A stretch of DNA of 64,000 nucleotides from Carnegiea gigantea (Eukaryota > Streptophyta > Magnoliopsida > Caryophyllales > Cactaceae). A program made the position numbers and the translations under genes. Each line of letters begins with the position of its first letter. The stretch's first letter is position 1. Location: contig JAKOGI010000825.1 in NCBI GenBank assembly GCA_029747015.1, positions 312,001 through 376,000 on the forward strand, in the 5' to 3' direction. This document shows positions 57,988-64,000 of the stretch, in pieces. The notes under the pieces are model-generated. The model did no database searches and was not told the origin of the DNA. It saw only the letters and a program-made list of their open reading frames with translations.

Positions 57988-59218
57988 ATGAGTTCTAGCA
58001 TCACCATGGAAGAGAAACTTGAAGCAATAGCCAAACAAATGCACAAAATTTCTATATCCAATCAAGAACTCAAGGCTCGAAATGAGTACTTAAGAAAACA
58101 GCTTGGAAACCACATGAAACAAAAACAAAAGCTTCAAGAAGACAGCGAACAAATTGGAACACGTTATGAAGGAGAAGAGGAAGCTAGCAATGCATTATCT
58201 TTCTCTGATGATGAAGTATCATTCGAGAGGACAAGAAGAGGGGTACGGCCTACTTTCAACTCAAATGATTTCAAAGTTGAAATTCCTGAGTCTGAAGGTA
58301 AGCTAGACCTAGATGAATTCCTTGAATGGTTACAAACTGCTGAGCGAATTTTCAAGTACGAGGAGATTCCAGAGAACTAGAGAAAGAAAGAGTAAGATCA
58401 ATACTTGGGACAAGTTGAAATCTAAGATGAAGGCACGGTTCTTGCCGTCCACTTATGTCCAAGACAATTACATGCTCTTTCACCATCTCACTCAAGGCAA
58501 AATGAATGTGGAAGAATACACACGTGAGTTTGAGAAACTCATGATTAAATGTGACATTCATGAGCCTGAAGAACAAACCATGGTTCGTTACCTAGGAGGG
58601 CTTGATCCTAAGATAGCTAACGTGGTTGAATTGCAAGCCTTCACCACTTTTGATGAGATTTGTGTCCTAGCTCACAAAGTGGAACAACAAAGAAGGTCAC
58701 GATTTCATGCCCGTGAAGAAGTTCCCACATTCCTTCCTCAAGAACAACCATTCAACAAGGGAAGCCCAAACCTTGTCCCTAAACCCATGCCCCCCCCACT
58801 TCCTACTCCACAAAAGAACCAAACACCACTACAAAGCCTACCCCCGCAACTTAAACCTAAGCATGGCATTTCCCAATGTTTTAAGTGCTAAGGATTTGGA
58901 CACATAGCCACCGATTGTGTCAATCGAAGAAGCATCACTCTGGCTGAGTGGGAGGCAATTGGAAAGGAAGAAAAGGAGGAAGAAACTCAAGAAGAAGACC
59001 TTGAAGAAATTGAGATCACTGCTGATGAAGGCGAAATGCTACTCTTGGAGAAGATGTCTCTAAATTTTCATAAAGAAGAGCATGAACAACATACGAATAT
59101 TCATGTTTGTATGTTAGTCATTCAAACAGAGCAAGACCCTACCCCATCATTTCCCATCAAACCCATTCCATTCATCTCCATCCAGGATCTCTCATGCTCA
59201 GGTCCTAAACTTGCTTAA
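57988..59218 (+). pseudogene. Gag of array unit 4
   Basis: Frame 1 is 57988-58380 (130 codons) with the shared stop. Frame 2 starts at 58313 and ends at 58891, where TGC-TAA replaces TGC-CAA inside the zinc knuckle and cuts it after CFKC. The remaining tail is open to 59218. The capsid gap is the same as in the other units. Primer site has one change; purine tract AACAAGGAGAGAA. Confidence 0.84.
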
Positions 59219-59434
59219 TTTACTCCCCCAAAGCAAAATCCAAACCCACCCCCCATCCATTCATTCCAACACCCACTTAAGTTTCACATGGCCGATGTAA
59301 GGAATACGGAAGCAAAGTTTAAACCAAGCTTATTTGAAGAGTTGATCCTTTTTCAGCCTAGTTCACCTTTGTTTGCTTTTGGGCAGTACGTCCTTGGTGA
59401 ATTTGAGGACAAATTCTTCTCAACAAGGAGAGAA

Positions 59435-61135
59435 TGATGGAGGTCTGGTGGTCATCCCTCACTTCCAGAATATTTAGGCAAGAACCAAAAATCAAAACAA
59501 GCCTAGACATCAAAATACACCATGCTGCCACGTCAGATTGCATTTAACCGTGAAATCTAGTTACGGTCACCTAATTTTGGGGTGACTTAAGTCCTTACTT
59601 TTGGTGTTCTCATAAACCCTATGATGTTAGGTTTCTAATAAAACAAGTTTGTGCCTCATTGGAGTTCATTTGCTCATCCAAAACCTATGTTTAAGTCAAA
59701 CTGCCCTGAAGACAGTTTACGTCTAGATTTTATCCGGTTTTTGAGATTACATTTCTTAATCTTCCAAAAGGTTTAAGTGTCCAATTTTTGCATCCCTGAA
59801 CAGCTTAGATCTTAGCTTTCATTTCCAATTGGAATTACCAGATTTGGAGTTCAATGGGTTAGTGAATTTAGCTAATTATTAAACCTGTGCTGTTTTGGAG
59901 TCCAATCTGCACGGTTTGGGAAATCAGACTGATTCAAGGGGCCAATGACGTTCAAATGCTATGATTCAAAAAGGAAGGTAATATAGACATCTTGAGGTTT
60001 CCATCCATGTAATAAACATAGCAATTAGTCCGCATTTGATGTGTCAAGCATGCGTGACAAGTTGAGGCAGAAATTGGCTGGTTGACACCCGGTTACTTAG
60101 CCTAGTAGTTTTCCTCCTTCAAGGGGTTTACTTAAGGTGTAAGCTTGCCTACTTGGTCAAATTGAGGTGCTTGGTAAGCTGCCACTCATCCACATAGGAG
60201 TGAGACACGTGGAAGCATGAAGAAGAAGACATTTTGCAAGCATATCTTCAGCCACCGCCAACACACATGTCAAGCTCGAATTCAGTAGCCTTTTGCTAGG
60301 TGGCAGCTGTGTATCTTTGCCCTCCAAGGAAGGAAAATGAGTCATAATTATGCCTTAGATATTAAGCAAGGTCTTAGGATAAGTAAACTTGTGTATTAAG
60401 CTTGATTGTACCGGTTTTACTTTGTTTTAGTTTAAACCTTGTATAAGTGTGCTTAGCTAGACTAATACCTTTCCTCCCTTAGAGGGAAAGGTTGTTTCAT
60501 GACTTTAGTGGCTATATAAGGCCGTGTACTCCTCACTTCATCAATCAGATTTTGAGCTTAAAACTTTGAGAAAAAACTTTGTGTCTTGAGTTCCTCTTAA
60601 ACACTTAACTTGCTTATCCTTAATTAGGCCGATTAAGGTGGTGTTCAAGTGAGTCTTAATCATTGAATAGGTGGTGTATTTGTATCCTAATCAAAGGTTA
60701 AGGGCCCTAAGCTAGGTGATTGGTGGTGTGTCTTATCTAATCACAAAGCTTAGAACTATCCCAAACGCATTGAATTCACTTAAAGTTCATAAAGCTAGCT
60801 TTTGGATTCCTTAAACTATGAGCTCTCTTTTCTGTTCTAATCAGTGAACTTCTCATTCTTTTCATTCCACACATTTCCTACCCATTCTCATACTCTTTTC
60901 AAGTTTAATCAAGGCTAAGACCTCTTGCTTTGATTCAGTTTTTGGCCCAAACACAAATCCACTTCAAACCGTGAGAAGTCACAAATTTCAGGCGTGCAAG
61001 GCAGAATTTTGGCACGGCCATATCGTGTCCTTAAGCACGGCCGTGCATCCTTGAGTTCGTGAGTTTTCCATTTGATTTGATTGTGTTCTTGTTGTAAGTT
61101 AGCTTGGATTGTTCCTACCCTGGAGACTTACATCA
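59435..61135 (+). repeat. Array LTR 5
   Basis: 1,701 bp. Middle section (about 60000-60580) follows LTR 2; right section (about 60720-61135) follows LTR 3. TATA-like box at 60513-60519, palindrome at 61035-61046. Confidence 0.93.
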
Positions 61136-61140
61136 CTATA
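61136..61140. repeat. Right target-site duplication of the LTR array (CTATA)
   Basis: Follows the CATCA end of LTR 5. Partner of CTACA at 46401-46405 with one transition. Confidence 0.75.
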
Positions 61141-64000
61141 ATAGCTACACGAAGCCCAAACTAATATCACATGTCTCCTTCTTACCTTATTCAAAATCAT
61201 TCAAGTGAATAGTCTTATGAGGCAATAAAACAATCATAAAATGAGCTCTTATCCATGCACAAAAATTATTAATTAATTTACAGTAGCAAACTGAATTTTG
61301 ATCTCTACTTATAGTGAGAATAAAAGAACAATTAGAGGATGAGGTGATAGGTGTGATAGCTATCAAATTAGTATCTCCTCATTGGGCAATTAGGCTTATA
61401 CAAAAGTACATCATTTATCATGGACGAAAAATACATATGTAAAAGCTTATCAAATTCTATACTCGAATTTATACTCAACAACTTGCATAAGTTTCCCCCC
61501 AATGTGAAATTTGACCTTAAACTTACGCTCCTATCCATCAATAATAAATTCGATCATAGTGTAAACCCTCAAAATTCTCTCGCCTCTTCATTATTCATTG
61601 AATACAAGATATGTCAATCTCTTTATCAATCTCAATTTATATTACACCCATGGTAAGGTTTCATGATTTCTTTATAGCGACCCTATACCATAAAAGACTT
61701 AAAGGCCACACTTAAAATCTTTTTGGCTATCATTTTCATGACAGAGAAAGACTTACACTGTTTGCCTCATAATAGTTCATCAGTAATGTTCGAATGGTTT
61801 AGCCAACCTACAAGGAATTTTGGACCAAAACAATACAAAACCAAGTACATATATAGTCCTCTCTTTCAGTCCTTAAGAAGCCACAAGAGTTGTTTCCCCC
61901 AAGAAAAAAAAAAATGTGTCCAAAGGGTGGTATTAGCTAGCGTACTTACACGAATACTTTCTTAAGTGCATAACAACATAGAATTATGGATACTCAAATT
62001 GCAGGTATAACATATATGTGCGAGGCTTCGGCCCTAGGTGGTGAGAAGAATTAGGTTTACGTCGAAGTCAAGTTGTAGGGACAGGAGCGGAAGAATTTAG
62101 CTGTGTGTTTCCCATGCAAAAAGATGGTCAGGTTTTTGACTACGCGTTGAACCTGGTTATTTATATAATGACGAGGGCAATTACCATCCTAAACCAAAGC
62201 ACTGACATTTAAATGTTGTTTTGAGGCAACCCCACTCACTCCCCTCTTCTTCTTCGTCTTTCATTTTCTTTCTTTCTTTCTTTTTTTTGCCCCTAGTAAC
62301 ACCAGATAAAAAGTCAAAACTTGGTAGTATATGTGGGAATGTAGATTAACATCGATATCAATCTCAGTGTGATTGTAACTTCAGGCATGCCATCTGACAA
62401 AAGCTTTAGGCTAACTAGTTATTTTGGAAACTCTTGTAAAGATGCCCCTTAACTTTGACAAAGAGGGATTGCGTATGATTATGTAGTCATAAGAATTAAG
62501 GTTCTTAGTGAGAGAATTAACAAATAAAAATAAGGTTAGTACTCTTTGGGTGACACTTTAAGAAAGAAATCTGGCAATCCTCACAAGGACATTTGTCTTA
62601 CGATTGCACAAAAATAGTTTTGAGAATAACAATGATGGAATTCGTGAAAGAACTAATGTCCTTTGATATTATAGGAAGGAATGCAACCACATGGGTTTAA
62701 CGATAAGCAAATAATAAATTTAATTGTTTAGGAAGTGATAACGAAGGATTGGTAATTAACTGGGCGGATGGTCTGGGTCATGGTTCAATGTGGGGGAAAA
62801 AAAAAAATGGAGTATATTTTTATCATTCCTAATCAAGCCTCCTTGGGCTAGGAGTTTCATCATTACATCTGCATATTTTAAGTGATAATTAGATACAGTC
62901 TGAGTTAATTTAAAATTTTTATAGAGGGAGCTTGTTTCATAAATAAGAAGTAACAAGGATTAAAGCAAATAGTAAGAGACAAGTTATTGTGTGATTCTCA
63001 ATTAGATACCAAAATTACAAGGATAAATATGTCCAGTGGGGCAAACGAGGATAACAACTAAGAGAGAATATTTAGCCATCACCCAAGAGGCATCATGGGT
63101 ATTATGAGAAGGTAACAGAAACTACAAAGTTATCAAAGAGGAAATTTACGAGTAGGGCAGAAAGCAAGTTATTTGTAGGTAAAATTTCACCATGACAACC
63201 TAAGTAACACTAATGACGACATACGATTGGCATCTGCAATGAGGCTTAAGGAGAAAGAGTTGGAAATATTATGGTAGATTAGAATGTCAACTCAAGCTTG
63301 ATCCTTTTAGATTTTTGGAATGAAGAAATTCTTATATTTAACTTAAGAACAACATGAGAACATCAACAAAGGCTTCCAATTAGTTGGTTTGCCAACCAAG
63401 TTAATAGTATGTCTTACTTGATATAATAATTTCCATAGGGAAGGTTTGGAAGAATTGATATTCCTTGAGAAAGAAAAGATACCAAATATACCCTTGTTTA
63501 TAGGCAGTAACTTCAAAGATAATGATAAAGTTGAACAAAAAGGGTCAAAGTTATCTTACAGAGGTATGTTATGTTAAATCATCCATAAGAATGTTAATAG
63601 AAGGCAACATTATAGAGTTATTAACGAAGATGTGAAGGTGACCTTCATACATATTTCACAAGGATTAAAACTCACTAAGTCGTTTAATGGCGAGTAACAT
63701 CTCCAACAAAGTATGGAATACTTTCCTCAACATGTGGAATTAGTATGCTCCAAATGTAATATGAGTTAAGATTCACTAAAATAGAGTGTAAGCTTTGACT
63801 AGCCCTACACTGTCCATAAAGAAACCATCGGTTTTTGATGTGAACAGAACGATTTCGTGCATTCTGTATCCATATGTGATTACAAGACTTCTATTAATCG
63901 GTATAAAAATTATTGTAATTGGCATTGCATAAGTATGATATGATATAAGTAAGCCACACATAACTTCTCTAGCATTGGATGAACTACTCGAATACCTTAC
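61141..64000. other. A+T-rich intergenic region to the window end
   Basis: No gene, RNA or complete transposon recognised. A short TTTC microsatellite lies at about 62266-62289. Open frames of 60-80 codons (e.g. 61420-61656, 61723-61965) lack any family signature. Remnants of old LTR elements are possible but not shown. Confidence 0.5.

Larger units (their letters stand above)
46406..61135 (+). mobile_element. Tandem array of a gag-only LTR retrotransposon: five LTRs, four internal domains
   Basis: A 14.7-kb block with the order LTR-int-LTR-int-LTR-int-LTR-int-LTR. Repeat periods are 3258, 3243, 3268 and 3260 bp. LTRs are about 1.7 kb with TGATG...CATCA ends. Internals are about 1.55 kb, each with a Met-tRNA primer site, a broken gag with CCHC knuckle, and a purine tract, but no protease, reverse transcriptase or integrase. 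This matches the TR-GAG type of non-autonomous element, which depends on enzymes from an autonomous relative. Gag type and layout suggest Ty3/gypsy. One target duplication surrounds the whole array, so it arose from one insertion expanded by unequal recombination between LTRs. Confidence 0.92.

Noticed and set aside
46406..61135. Satellite or segmental duplication of a host gene
   Set aside because: Primer sites, purine tracts, TG...CA ends, gag with zinc knuckle and an outer target duplication show it is a retrotransposon array.
61420..61965. Two plus-strand open frames of about 80 codons near the right end
   Set aside because: A+T-driven open frames without domain, motif or codon signal.

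Overview
This is nuclear DNA of a flowering plant, most likely a dicot with a large, repeat-rich genome. I see no intact host gene. Almost everything recognisable is transposon sequence or organelle-derived DNA, set in A+T-rich intergenic sequence. The species cannot be named from the sequence.

Region by region. (1) 692-5647 is a complete, young Ty1/copia element: 233-bp LTRs that look identical by eye, target duplication ATGAA, initiator-Met tRNA primer site, and one uninterrupted gag-pol frame of 1477 codons (974-5407). (2) 5653-9332 is intergenic sequence with a diverged 160-bp repeat pair and small tandem duplications. (3) 9333-42261 is a nest at least four layers deep. A CACTA (En/Spm) transposase pseudogene is split: its N-terminal domain lies at 9333-9621 and the rest resumes on the same strand at about 38.5 kb. 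Between them is organelle-derived DNA containing degraded plastid trnH, psaI, ndhA exon 1, ndhH and ndhB exon 1, plus about 10.8 kb with no identifiable gene that looks like plant mitochondrial spacer. Within that insert, ndhH is itself cut by a 14.2-kb degenerate Athila-type Ty3/gypsy element (22255-36477; TCTGC/TCCAC target duplication). Within the Athila element sits a 2.37-kb solo LTR of another family (31918-34287; GTTTC target duplication). (4) 42.3-46.4 kb is A+T-rich, with a candidate Helitron terminus at 43018-43043. (5) 46406-61135 is a tandem array of five LTRs alternating with four internal domains from one gag-only (pol-less) Ty3/gypsy-like element. The whole array is flanked by a single near-perfect 5-bp target duplication (CTACA/CTATA). 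(6) 61141-64000 is intergenic sequence with nothing assigned.

Relations between the parts. The layers give a relative order of events: CACTA first, then organellar DNA, then Athila, then the solo LTR. The copia element and the array are separate insertions. All four gag copies in the array share the same deletion/frameshift at the same place, so the founder was already altered when it was amplified. The LTRs of the array are mosaics of one another, which points to unequal recombination and gene conversion. Two short stretches in the third repeat unit carry dense single-base indels and may be assembly error.

Limits. All boundaries come from reading repeats, target duplications and recalled protein-family patterns by eye. 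No alignment or database search was run. The mitochondrial label for 10.3-21.1 kb is an inference from style and plastid-fragment context, not from a recognised mitochondrial gene.
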